From: Pseudomonadota bacterium
GTDB taxonomy: Bacteria > Desulfobacterota > Desulfobulbia > Desulfobulbales > JAGXFP01
Length of the DNA: 64,000 nt
Assembly (NCBI GenBank): GCA_018814305.1
Contig: JAHJAA010000061.1
Coordinates: forward strand, 1-64,000
Direction: 5' to 3'
Part shown: positions 38,996 to 46,651 of the stretch, piece by piece
Position numbering within the stretch: position 1 is the stretch's first letter
Layout of the letters: the number at the start of each line of letters is the position of its first letter
Notes under the pieces: model-generated
Seen by the model: only the letters and a program-made list of their open reading frames with translations
What the model was told of the DNA's origin: nothing
The model's database searches: none
Translations under genes and position numbers: made by a program

Positions 38996-39493
38996 ATGAC
39001 CATTGAAACGCCCCCGGAAACGAACCCGAGCCTCACCATATACTTTGCCGGCGCCATTCGGGGAGGTCGGGACGATGCCTTGTTGTATGCCGAGTTCATC
39101 GGGTATCTGCAACGTTACGGCAGGGTTTTGACCGAGCATGTGGGTGATCCGCGACTCCTGGCGGAAGAAAAATCCATGGGTGAGGCGGCGATTTTTCAAC
39201 GGGATCTGGCCTGGCTTACGAAGGCGGATCTGGTGGTAGCCGAAGTGACCACCCCATCGCTGGGGGTGGGCTATGAGATTGGACTCGCCCAGGCCATGGG
39301 CAAAGAGATTATCTGCCTGTTCAGGTTGGACAGCGGCAGGAGCCTCTCGGCCATGATCGCCGGGAATCAAGAGGTTCGGCTGATTACCTATCGGACCCTG
39401 ACCGAGGCCCAGGCTCATCTTGAGCGGATTATCGGTGAAAGAGCTTCGCGGGCGGAGCGACCAGCGACCGCCTTGAGCGAGAGGGCCGGATGA
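38996..39493 (+). CDS. DNPH1/Rcl-like 2'-deoxynucleoside 5'-phosphate N-hydrolase
   Basis: A 165-aa enzyme of the nucleoside 2-deoxyribosyltransferase superfamily that cleaves the glycosidic bond of deoxynucleotides. Recognised from IYFAGAIRGGRDD (~15), VLTEHVGDPRL, the nucleophile region VVAEVTTPSLGVGYEIGLA with catalytic Glu (~97), and CLFRLDSGRSLSAMI. These are the blocks of mammalian DNPH1, which removes damaged hydroxymethyl-dUMP from the nucleotide pool. A sanitising role fits but is inferred. Confidence 0.88.
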   Translation: MTIETPPETNPSLTIYFAGAIRGGRDDALLYAEFIGYLQRYGRVLTEHVGDPRLLAEEKSMGEAAIFQRDLAWLTKADLVVAEVTTPSLGVGYEIGLAQAMGKEIICLFRLDSGRSLSAMIAGNQEVRLITYRTLTEAQAHLERIIGERASRAERPATALSERAG

Positions 39494-39650
39494 TCCGGGG
39501 TTCGTTGCGAAGGAACCTTGGAACAACACGATCTCTATCGGGGGTTTTAAGTTCACAGGCCGGGGAGAGTGGTTTTCTCTATGAAATAAATTTTCAGGGA
39601 TGGAGCGGGTTTGAAAAACACTTCTCCTCCCTTTTCTTTTCGAGGTGACC

Positions 39651-40475
39651 ATGGGCAGTAACTATTATCATGACAAAATTACTGTGGTGACCGGAGGTGC
39701 TTCCGGGCTGGGGAGATCCCTATGCGAAGAACTTGGTCGACAGGGGGCGGTGGTGGTCGCAGTCGATGTGGATCAGGAGGGGGTTGAGGCGGTAAGTGCG
39801 GCTATTCTTGCGGCGGGTGGCCGGGCCCTGCCGGCCTATCTTGATGTGACGATTTATGAAAATGCCTGCCGGATCGTCACCGATGTGGTCAAGAAGTATG
39901 GCAGGCTCGACCTGATCTTCAATAATGCCGGCACCGCCCTCCATGGCGAGACCCGTGATCTGGGGATCGAGCACTGGCGGACTGTGTTGGACGTGAATCT
40001 TTTGGGAGTGATCCACGGGGCGATCAGTGCCTATATGGTGATGGTCAAACAGGGGGAGGGACAGATCGTCAATATCGGATCTTTAGCTGGGTTGATTCCA
40101 GTTCCCAAGGAGATTCCCTACTGCACCAGTAAATGGGCGGTGGTCGGTTTTACCAACTCCCTGCGGTTGGAGGGGGCAGCGCTGGGGGTCAAGGTCAATC
40201 TGGTCTGTCCGGGAATCATGCGGACCCCGATCCATGAGAAGGTGGACTATGTTCATGTTGACCAGCAGCGTCTCAAACGCCCCAAGAGCAATCATTTCTG
40301 TGCCCCGGAAGCCGCCGCCAAGCTCATTCTTGACCGGGTGGCACGCAACCGACCATTGATCATCTTTCCCTTTTATGCTCGATTGGTTTGGTGGCTTTAC
40401 CGCTTCAATCCCTCGATCTTCAATCTGCTCTTCCGTAAGATCCTCCGGGATTTCCGCAAAGTACGTTTGCCTTGA
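39651..40475 (+). CDS. Short-chain dehydrogenase/reductase
   Basis: An NAD(P)-dependent oxidoreductase (274 aa). It has the glycine motif TGGASGLG (~13), NNAGTALHG (~85), the catalytic Ser in NIGSLAGL (~140) and YCTSKWAVVG as YxxxK (~155). The C-terminal helix (KLILDRVARNRPLIIFP) is of the type seen in lipid- or steroid-acting SDRs. The ATG at 39651 follows a GAGGTG site; a GTG two codons earlier would be part of that site. The substrate is unknown. Confidence 0.88.
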   Translation: MGSNYYHDKITVVTGGASGLGRSLCEELGRQGAVVVAVDVDQEGVEAVSAAILAAGGRALPAYLDVTIYENACRIVTDVVKKYGRLDLIFNNAGTALHGETRDLGIEHWRTVLDVNLLGVIHGAISAYMVMVKQGEGQIVNIGSLAGLIPVPKEIPYCTSKWAVVGFTNSLRLEGAALGVKVNLVCPGIMRTPIHEKVDYVHVDQQRLKRPKSNHFCAPEAAAKLILDRVARNRPLIIFPFYARLVWWLYRFNPSIFNLLFRKILRDFRKVRLP

Positions 40476-40587
40476 GTAGACGAGGTGATCTTGGTTCTGG
40501 GCGCTTGGTATTTTTTCTCCTTAACGTAGAGGAGCTTGATGGTATTCTTTGTGAAGACCATGAAGGATTCGGAGGGAAATTGAAACA

Positions 40588-41322
40588 ATGAAAAAGACCA
40601 ATTTTTCCTGCAGCCAGTGCAGCACGAGCTGGCAGAAATGTGGGGCCACCAATTGCTGGAGTAAAGGGCCGGAAGCCATGCCTGCCAAACCAGGCAATTG
40701 CCCGTCCAAAGAGCATTTGGAGGTGATTGAGGAATGCTTTGAGTTATATAAGGGTGACAGTGAAGAAGCAAAAATGGCCCAGGTGGCGGCCCGAGTGGAA
40801 GGCCTCTGCTATCAACCGATTCCGGGCAGCGAGGCCGTGAATGCCAGGTGGACCAGAGTTGAGGATACCATCGCCTTTGCCAAGCTCATGGGCTATAAGA
40901 AGATTGGTATCGCCACCTGTATCGGTTTGTTGGATGAAACCAATCGGCTGGCCTCGATTCTCACGGCCCAGGGATTCACCCCGATCAGTGTCTGTTGCAA
41001 GGCTGGCAGTATCGATAAGCTTCAACTGGGGCTCAAAGAGTCCGACAAGGTCCGCCCGGACACCTTTGAACCGGCCTGCAATCCGGTGGCCCAGGCCAAG
41101 CTCTTGAACCGGGCTGCAACCGAGATGAATATTATTGTCGGTCTCTGTGTCGGTCACGATATGCTCTTCAATAAACACTCGGATGCCCCAGTCACCACCC
41201 TGGTGGTCAAGGACCGGGTCACCGGCCATAATCCGGTGAGTGTGCTCTACGGGCAGAATTTCTATTACAAAAGGCTCCAGGTGCAATCGTTGGAGGTGGG
41301 GGAGAGTCCGGTGGAAAAGTAA
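40588..41322 (+). CDS. DUF1847 family cysteine-rich protein
   Basis: A 244-aa protein of the DUF1847 (metal-binding) family. The N-terminal ~50 residues have CSQC, KCGATNCW and NCPSKEH, which could hold a metal or iron-sulfur cluster. A globular part follows with KKIGIATCIGLLDE (~105), FTPISVCCKAGS, CNPVAQAKLLN and GLCVGHDMLF. The many conserved cysteines suggest redox or metal use. The function is unassigned in the literature I know. It stands alone after the SDR gene. Confidence 0.88.
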   Translation: MKKTNFSCSQCSTSWQKCGATNCWSKGPEAMPAKPGNCPSKEHLEVIEECFELYKGDSEEAKMAQVAARVEGLCYQPIPGSEAVNARWTRVEDTIAFAKLMGYKKIGIATCIGLLDETNRLASILTAQGFTPISVCCKAGSIDKLQLGLKESDKVRPDTFEPACNPVAQAKLLNRAATEMNIIVGLCVGHDMLFNKHSDAPVTTLVVKDRVTGHNPVSVLYGQNFYYKRLQVQSLEVGESPVEK

Positions 41323-41484
41323 AACACCGGTGATTTTTGTTGCGTTTTCGTCTCTTGCCGGCCCCATGGTCGCATCGTCCCAGACGGGGGGGCAAGAGCT
41401 TAACGTGGCTCCGGTCTTTAGGGCATAGGAAGCGGGTTCTGGCTCGGTGGTGGATAAAAAAGACGAGCGTTGTCATTGTCCGTT

Positions 41485-42146
41485 TTACATGGGACCTAAG
41501 GCTTGGCCCTGGCCCATACCGGAAGAATCCCCGTGCATTGTCTGGTCACCCTGGCCGGTGGAATCGGGGTAAGACAGGCCGTATTGCTGCATGGTGGTCT
41601 GCATGTGACTCCAGGCCTGTTCTGTTGATATCGGGGTGTGGGTCATGTGATTAGAAAATATTCCGTTTTGCTTCAAACTGTCCATATATTCAATCCAATT
41701 TGCATCGGTCGTGAATTGGTTCTGATCCTGGGAAAAGTCCAGATGGACACCCATGGCATCCTGTTGCATTCCCGGAGTGATCAGAATACCGTTGGTGGGA
41801 TCGCCGTCCGCATCCAGGGTCTGAAGAAAGACCAGCATATTGCCGGCCGTGGGATTATTTTGATCCATGACGCCGTCAGCCAGGTGCATGGGGGTGATAA
41901 TCTCCTGGCCATTTGTTTGACCAAGATCAATATCACCGACATGAAAATGAATTACTTCACCCTCATGGTAGGAGAAGTGTCCCTGGCTATCGGTGGTTCC
42001 CTGAATGGTTGGGGTTTCATACTGAAGGCCTTCAACTGGACTATCGAGAAAAATACCGCTCATGGCAGTTGTTGATCCCCCCCGCCTCCGCAAGCTGATA
42101 ACAACAGTGAGGAGAGAAGAGTTATTGGGATGGAATACTTATACAT
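41485..42146 (-). pseudogene. Secreted lipoprotein gene interrupted by a frameshift in a G7 run
   Basis: The minus strand from the ATG at 42146 encodes a signal peptide and lipobox (LLSSLLLSACGGGG). The frame then breaks within a run of seven G (42077-42083, C on the plus strand). Adding one G joins it to SGIFLDSPVEGLQY, then GHFSYHEGEVIHFHVGDIDLG, a domain common in secreted bacterial lipoproteins, and a tail rich in Met/Gln (QQDAMGVHL ... GDQTMHGDSSGMGQGQA). The domain continues to the stop at 41485. It could be a sequencing error, a dead gene or a phase-variable one. Confidence 0.7.
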
Positions 42147-42329
42147 TGTGATACCTCTTGTCGGTTAAGGATGTAACTTTGAAGAGAATGTCTTGGGATT
42201 GAATTACAGACCCCAGATCTTTAGATACAAACTCCCACCCGCTTTCCCAGAGCCACGGAATTCACCAGGAAAAACAGATGCATTTCCTTGTGATTCCGTG
42301 ACGAGGGGCAACGTTGGATCGGTCAGGGA

Positions 42330-42944
42330 TTACCGATCCATCATATTACGATCACCCTGATTCCATTCCTGTCCGTTCATCATGCCGGGGCCGTACCCTT
42401 GGCGGTAGTTACCCATCATACCACGATCATATCCCTGACCATAGTCATCCATCATACCGGGGCCATGACTTCGGCCATAGGTACTCATCATACCGGGACC
42501 GTACCCTTGACCATAGGTACCCATCATACCATGACCATATCCCCAGCCATTGTGCATCCCCAGGCGATCACCGGAGCCTCTCGTGAATCCGGCTTCCTCG
42601 GCTTTCTTATCGAGGGACTCCTGGAGATCATAGATTTCACCGGTGAGGGTGGCAACACGCTTGGCGTCCGGGTTGTTCTGGCGGTTGATGGCACCGAGTT
42701 CACTGTTCTTGACCAAGAGATCCTTGCGGATGGGGCTGGTCTCATCACGATATTGCTTATAGGCCTTGGCATCCTTGTCGGAGAGATTCCGGCCCTGATA
42801 CCCTGAGTTGCCGCAGTAGCCATACCCAGTTCCACCGTTTGGACCAAAGGTATCATTCGCCGAAGCGAAGGGAACGCAGGTAAGTCCAATCATGCTAATA
42901 AGTGCTGTGCTAACAACTGTTTTGTTCAATGTCGTCTTTTTCAT
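42330..42944 (-). CDS. ZraP-like periplasmic metal-binding protein with 12-aa repeats
   Basis: A 204-aa secreted protein. The signal peptide (~1-29, ending ASAND) is followed by the zinc-resistance-associated core (LSDKDAKAYKQYRDETSPIRKDL, then a long helix ~75-120). The C-terminal ~70 residues are five tandem 12-residue units (GYGPGMMSTYGR type), rich in Met, Gly, Tyr and His. These probably bind metal such as copper or zinc. A sigma-54 promoter lies upstream, as it does for E. coli zraP. The ribosome site is AGGAGG. Confidence 0.75.
   Translation of the reverse strand: MKKTTLNKTVVSTALISMIGLTCVPFASANDTFGPNGGTGYGYCGNSGYQGRNLSDKDAKAYKQYRDETSPIRKDLLVKNSELGAINRQNNPDAKRVATLTGEIYDLQESLDKKAEEAGFTRGSGDRLGMHNGWGYGHGMMGTYGQGYGPGMMSTYGRSHGPGMMDDYGQGYDRGMMGNYRQGYGPGMMNGQEWNQGDRNMMDR
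42363..42542 (-). repeat. Five 36-bp tandem repeats inside the ZraP-like gene
   Basis: Five in-frame units of 36 bases encode a 12-residue repeat (consensus GYGPGMMxxYGQ; variants begin SHGPGMM and GYDRGMM). The repeat number could change by recombination or slippage, altering metal-binding capacity. Confidence 0.75.
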
Positions 42945-43040
42945 CTTTCATACCTCCTGGAGGATTGAAGTATTTACCGGAGCCTGCTGTTTCGGTGTTT
43001 TCATAGTGAGCGATTGTTTCTCGCTTTACCTCTTAACTGA

Positions 43041-43056
43041 AGCATAAAGAGTGCCA
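43041..43056 (-). promoter_or_regulatory. Sigma-54 promoter upstream of the ZraP-like gene
   Basis: On the minus strand TGGCACTCTTTATGCT matches TGGCAC-N5-TTGCW with correct spacing and one mismatch in the -12 box. Transcription would start ~43030 and reach the ATG at 42944 after an ~85-base leader. Sigma-54 control of zraP by the ZraS/ZraR system is established in E. coli, so this supports the family assignment. Confidence 0.65.
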
Positions 43057-43137
43057 GACTTTATTTTATTTCTGACCGATATGGTTTTTCTTGTATTTTC
43101 AATAGGTTGGTCTTGGCTGTTGGAAGGAGGGAGCATC

Positions 43138-43326
43138 GTGCCACCTGGGCAGGATGAGTTAAAAGGATCCGGATCCTGTGTTGAATTGAAGAATATTCTC
43201 CATATCCCCAGGGCAAATACCCTTACTTGGCGTTATTTTAGAGATCTCATGATCAACGACCGTATCAACGACCGTGCCTATGCAAATGAGATACTCGCTT
43301 TTCTACGGGATTCGCGGGGCGAATAG
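43138..43326 (+). CDS. Small hypothetical protein
   Basis: A 62-aa frame starting at the GTG 43138, which follows a strong AAGGAGG site by seven bases. The product (PPGQDELKGSGSC ... NDRAYANEILAFLRDSRGE) is polar and helical with one Cys. I recognise no family. A longer reading from upstream would overlap the sigma-54 promoter of the divergent gene. It could be a non-coding accident. Confidence 0.35.
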   Translation: MPPGQDELKGSGSCVELKNILHIPRANTLTWRYFRDLMINDRINDRAYANEILAFLRDSRGE

Positions 43327-43429
43327 AGTGGGAGATAATAATTTTCGCCAGCCCTTGACCCTGTAGTATGGTCCAATGTTTATATTCATAATAAGGGATT
43401 CAAAGAAACCTTGGAATAAGGAGCATTCG

Positions 43430-43891
43430 ATGCATTTGACCATTGGAAAAATTGCCGACCGGGCGGGACTTGGTATCGAGACCATCCGCTTTTACGAGAA
43501 AGAAGGGTTGTTGGCCAAACCGAGACGTTCCGGCAGTAACTATCGACTCTATCCCGAAGGGGACATTTTTCGGCTCCGGTTCATCAGGAGGGCCAAGGAG
43601 CTGGGCTTTTCATTAGGGGAGATTAGGGAGCTGTTGCAGCTTCATGATGATACCCTGGCGACCAAGGGAGCCGTCAGAACCAAGGCTGAAGTCAAGATCG
43701 CAGATATTCGCGGCAGGATCAAGGACCTGTCCCGGATGCTGGCGGCACTCACGGTCCTCGTTGATGCCTGTGATGGACAAGGCCCGATTCAGGATTGTCC
43801 TATCCTGCATGCCCTGGAAGATCCGCCTTTTGATAATTCCGAACATATCCACTCAAATTCCACCACGGAGGTGAACCATGATCACCGGTAA
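43430..43891 (+). CDS. MerR family heavy-metal regulator
   Basis: A 153-aa metal-responsive activator/repressor. The N-terminal winged helix is typical (LTIGKIADRAGLGIETIRFYEKEGLL, residues 2-28), followed by YRLYPEGDIFRLRFI and a dimerisation helix. The effector part ends with VDACDGQGPIQDCPIL (~110-125), a cysteine pair in the pattern of ZntR/CadR relatives. The ATG at 43430 has an AAGGAG site. The gene overlaps the YHS-protein gene by 14 bases, pairing regulator and metal-handling protein. Confidence 0.9.
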   Translation: MHLTIGKIADRAGLGIETIRFYEKEGLLAKPRRSGSNYRLYPEGDIFRLRFIRRAKELGFSLGEIRELLQLHDDTLATKGAVRTKAEVKIADIRGRIKDLSRMLAALTVLVDACDGQGPIQDCPILHALEDPPFDNSEHIHSNSTTEVNHDHR

Positions 43892-44225
43892 TATCGTATG
43901 GCTTGTGGCAATAGGCGTTTTTATTTACTTCATGATGCGAAAGGGCGGCGGGTGTTGCGGTGGTCACGGCGGCCATGACGGACACGGCAGGCATGATCAC
44001 GGGGAACATAATCATGACCACGGCGCCACCCGGAACCTGGAGGGCGACACCCTGCGCCGTGAAGGGATAACTCCCGCGGCGACCTTCCGCGATCCGGTCT
44101 GCGGTATGACGGTTGGCGAAGACTCTCCGGTCCCGATCCGCGACCATGATGGGCGAACGTATCGGTTCTGTTCTGAAAAGTGTCATAAACTCTTTGACGT
44201 GGATCCGAACAAATATATACGCTGA
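43878..44225 (+). CDS. Membrane protein with His-rich linker and YHS domain
   Basis: A 115-aa protein. One membrane helix (~5-20), then a Cys/His-rich stretch ([10 protein letters not shown], followed by repeated [11 protein letters not shown]) and a C-terminal YHS domain (DPVCGMTV ~71 to [14 protein letters not shown]). YHS domains bind metal and often sit at the N-terminus of copper ATPases. The overlap with the MerR gene and the CopA remnant directly downstream point to copper handling. The stop TGA (44223-44225) falls just inside the ATPase remnant frame. Confidence 0.82.
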   Translation: MITGNIVWLVAIGVFIYFMMRKGGGCCGGHGGHDGHGRHDHGEHNHDHGATRNLEGDTLRREGITPAATFRDPVCGMTVGEDSPVPIRDHDGRTYRFCSEKCHKLFDVDPNKYIR

Positions 44226-44518
44226 AGGCCGAGGGGAGAATGGTGGCCATGGAATCGGCCGGGATTACCCTGGTCAAGGGAGACCTGACCGGCATTGTCC
44301 GAGCCCGACAACTCTCCCGCGCTACCATGGCCAACATCAAGCAGAACCTCTTTTTTGCCTTTATCTACAATGCACTGGGCGTACCGGTGGCAGCCGGGGT
44401 GCTCTATCCCTTCTTCGGGATACTGCTCTCCCCGATTATCGCGGCGGCGGCCATGAGTCTCTCCTCCGTCTCCGTGGTCACTAACGCCTTGCGGCTGAGG
44501 AAGATCAGGATTCTTTAA
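44222..44518 (+). pseudogene. Remnant of a CopA-type copper P-ATPase (C-terminal end)
   Basis: Reading on from [10 protein letters not shown] at 44222, the frame continues [20 protein letters not shown] and two last membrane helices ([39 protein letters not shown]). In intact CopA, LRAEGRVVAM is followed by the GDGINDAPALA hinge and only later by [11 protein letters not shown]. The join at VAM therefore removed the hinge; upstream parts with DKTG are gone as well. It cannot be a working pump. An ATG at 44240 may still express a 92-aa fragment. Confidence 0.85.
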
Positions 44519-44526
44519 GGTGAGAT

Positions 44527-44560
44527 ATCCGGTTGGGTCGGGCGTCTGCTCCAACCGGAT
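44527..44560 (+). terminator. 10-bp perfect hairpin after the CopA remnant
   Basis: ATCCGGTTGG (44527-44536) pairs with CCAACCGGAT (44551-44560) around 14 bases. It begins 8 bases past the remnant's stop. No T-run follows, so it may be an old terminator without its tail or a processing hairpin. Confidence 0.5.
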
Positions 44561-44584
44561 CATAACAACCAAGGAGGTGATAGC

Positions 44585-44659
44585 ATGGCACGATTCAGCA
44601 TCCCCCGAGTTGCTCATTGCAGCGGAGGGCACACACTCCAGTCCTGGGTACGACGTTAA
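44585..44659 (+). CDS. Very short frame with a strong ribosome site (24 codons)
   Basis: An AAGGAGGTGATAGC site precedes an ATG at 44585 and a 24-codon frame (MARFSIPRVAHCSGGHTL...). It recalls the first strand and metal loop of a heavy-metal-associated (HMA) domain but lacks the CxxC. It may be a frayed remnant of a copper-chaperone gene or a leader peptide for the next gene. Confidence 0.25.
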   Translation: MARFSIPRVAHCSGGHTLQSWVRR

Positions 44660-44698
44660 AAGGCCCATTCTGCCTTCAACGATTTTGTGAGGTGCCTT

Positions 44699-44944
44699 AT
44701 GAACGAAAAACTACATTCATTCTCATTTGGAGCTGCCGCAGCCATCGTATCTGCCCTTGGCATGTTGATCCTTGGGATTCTGGGCAATCTTGGCCTCTAT
44801 ACCGGTGCCGTGAACATGATGATTCAGTGGCACCAGTTTTTTAATCTGACCCCGGTGGGGATTGTCACCGGTATGCTTGAGGCCGCGGTGATTTCTTTTC
44901 TGTTCCTCTATGGCTTTGCTGCGTTCTATAATAAGCTGACATAG
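44699..44944 (+). CDS. DUF5676-like small membrane protein
   Basis: An 81-aa protein with two membrane helices (~12-33 and ~55-77) and a short polar loop (NMMIQWHQFFNLTP). The pattern fits the small membrane family DUF5676, frequent in metal- or copper-resistance neighbourhoods. I chose the ATG at 44699, with AGGTG upstream, over an in-frame start four codons earlier. The function is unknown. Confidence 0.65.
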   Translation: MNEKLHSFSFGAAAAIVSALGMLILGILGNLGLYTGAVNMMIQWHQFFNLTPVGIVTGMLEAAVISFLFLYGFAAFYNKLT

Positions 44945-45010
44945 ATGGATTTCCCCTAGGTTTCCTCCAGCATTGGCACTCCGGCAGGATCGCGGGGTGA
45001 GGGTTTTATT

Positions 45011-45589
45011 ATGATGAAAATCAGTCGTCTCATCACGATCATTGTTACTGTTTTGCTCCTGGTGATAATCGCTGGCTGCGATCGAAACAGCGATCTTGCC
45101 CAGGCGACCTTCGGTACTGGCAACGGTGGTGGCATTTTAGTCTCCTCGGTCGATCGCCGGGCGATGCCGAAATTTATTCTTTCCTCAGGGAAGGATAAGG
45201 CCCCGGTTGAGAGTCATACTCTCCAGGGACGGGTTCTTCTGGTGGCTTTTTTTACCCCTTGGTGCAGTTCGTGTGTCGATGAGATGGTCATGCTGCAAAA
45301 ATTCCAGCTGGATTATGACCCGTCGGACCTAGCGGTGATCGGCATGGCGGTGGTCAGTAATGCAGACGATCCCACCCTGGATCGGTACGTTGCCCGGCTT
45401 GGACTGACTTTTCCGGTGGTGGTGGCCGATGATGCGGTGAAGAAGGGGTTCGGTGGCATTGCCGTGGTCCCCACCGTTTTTCTGGTTGATCGAGCCGGTC
45501 GTATTGCCGCCCGATACTTCAACCACCTGGAGAAGGAGGCGTTGATCGCTGCTGTCCACCGGGTACTCGCTGAGTCTTCTGGGGAATAA
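45011..45589 (+). CDS. TlpA-like thioredoxin-fold lipoprotein
   Basis: A 192-aa periplasmic-side redox protein. The signal peptide has a lipobox (IIAGC, ~22). The thioredoxin fold carries WCSSC as active site (~85) after LLVAFFTP, and a cis-Pro loop (VVPTVFLVDRAGRIAARY, ~155). It may reduce cytochrome or metalloprotein disulfides. It is three bases from the histidine kinase gene, so lipoprotein, kinase and the following redoxin form one unit. Confidence 0.88.
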   Translation: MMKISRLITIIVTVLLLVIIAGCDRNSDLAQATFGTGNGGGILVSSVDRRAMPKFILSSGKDKAPVESHTLQGRVLLVAFFTPWCSSCVDEMVMLQKFQLDYDPSDLAVIGMAVVSNADDPTLDRYVARLGLTFPVVVADDAVKKGFGGIAVVPTVFLVDRAGRIAARYFNHLEKEALIAAVHRVLAESSGE

Positions 45590-45592
45590 GGT

Positions 45593-46651
45593 ATGGGTGG
45601 TTTCAAGATAAAGAAAAACTTTGGAGAGGGATTACTTGTTGCTACTCTGGTGATCGGGATCACCATCCTCCATTACCGGATTAACCATCTGGAGATCTCC
45701 AACCACATTATTTTCCGGGAATTATACTTTCTGCCGATTATCCTGGCCGGGTTCCGGGGAGGGATGGTTGGCGGACTGGCCACCTCTTTTTCAATTACCA
45801 TTCTCTATCTCCCCTACATCCTTTCCCAGCCGGAAGGTCTCTCCGGCCATAATTTCGGGAATGTCCTGCAGGTTGTTCTTTTCAATATCATCGGGATGGT
45901 GGTCGGTTGGCTGCGGGATCGGGAACAGGAGCAGCAAAAAAAGAGGATGGAGTCGGAGAATCTGGCTGCTATGGGTCAGGCTGTCTCCTGCATCGCCCAT
46001 GATATGAAGACCCCGCTCATGGCCATTGGCGGCTTTGTCCGTCAGGTCCGGCGGAAGATAACCGATGAACGCCTGGCCGAAAAACTCGATATTGCCTTTG
46101 CCCAGGTCCGGCGATTGGAGATTATGGTAGGAGATATGTTGGCCTTTGCCAGGCCATTAACCTTACAGTACCAGCAAGGGCCGATCTTGCCGCTGCTGGA
46201 CGAAATAATCACAATTACCGAGGAAAAGGCCGGTCAACGCGGGGTGATGATTAAAGCGGAGCTGGCTGAGAACCTGCCGACCCTTGCCTTTGACTCCCAT
46301 CGTTTGCACCAGGCCTTGCTGAATCTGGTCAATAATGCCGTGGAAGCTGGTCCCGTCGGCAGCGCGGTCCTGATCCACGGTCGTCGGCAGAACTCCCGGC
46401 TGGTTCTTGAGATTACCGATGCTGGAGAGGGGATCCCGGTAGAGCGTCACGGGGAAGTATTCAAGCCTTTTGTAACCTCCAAAAAGGATGGGACCGGGCT
46501 TGGCCTCCCAATTACCAAGAAGATCATTGAAGCCCACGGGGGAACGATCCTGATCCTCGCTAACCGAGCTTCAGGAACGACCTTTCGTATCACCTTGCCG
46601 TTGGCTGGTGAGGGTCGGGGTGAAACCGCTCAGTACGAGGAGACACTATGA
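45593..46651 (+). CDS. Membrane sensor histidine kinase
   Basis: A 352-aa kinase with a compact membrane sensor (about four helices, ~13-110; FRELYFLPIILAGFRGGMVGG) of the 5TM/MASE-like type. An H-box with CIAHDMKTPLMAIGG (~140) follows, then N-box NLVNNAVEAG, DAGEGIP and GTGLGLPITKK. No response regulator is adjacent. Its stop overlaps the start of the selenocysteine redoxin (ATGA), suggesting a link between thiol redox state and signalling, or simply co-expression. Confidence 0.87.
   Translation: MGGFKIKKNFGEGLLVATLVIGITILHYRINHLEISNHIIFRELYFLPIILAGFRGGMVGGLATSFSITILYLPYILSQPEGLSGHNFGNVLQVVLFNIIGMVVGWLRDREQEQQKKRMESENLAAMGQAVSCIAHDMKTPLMAIGGFVRQVRRKITDERLAEKLDIAFAQVRRLEIMVGDMLAFARPLTLQYQQGPILPLLDEIITITEEKAGQRGVMIKAELAENLPTLAFDSHRLHQALLNLVNNAVEAGPVGSAVLIHGRRQNSRLVLEITDAGEGIPVERHGEVFKPFVTSKKDGTGLGLPITKKIIEAHGGTILILANRASGTTFRITLPLAGEGRGETAQYEETL

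Noticed and set aside
42363-42542. CRISPR array
   Set aside because: Units are contiguous 36-bp coding repeats without spacers. No other array or cas gene was seen in the window.
42314-42806. Frames opposite the ZraP-like gene with His/Tyr/Ser repeats
   Set aside because: The repeats mirror the 36-bp units of the real minus-strand gene.
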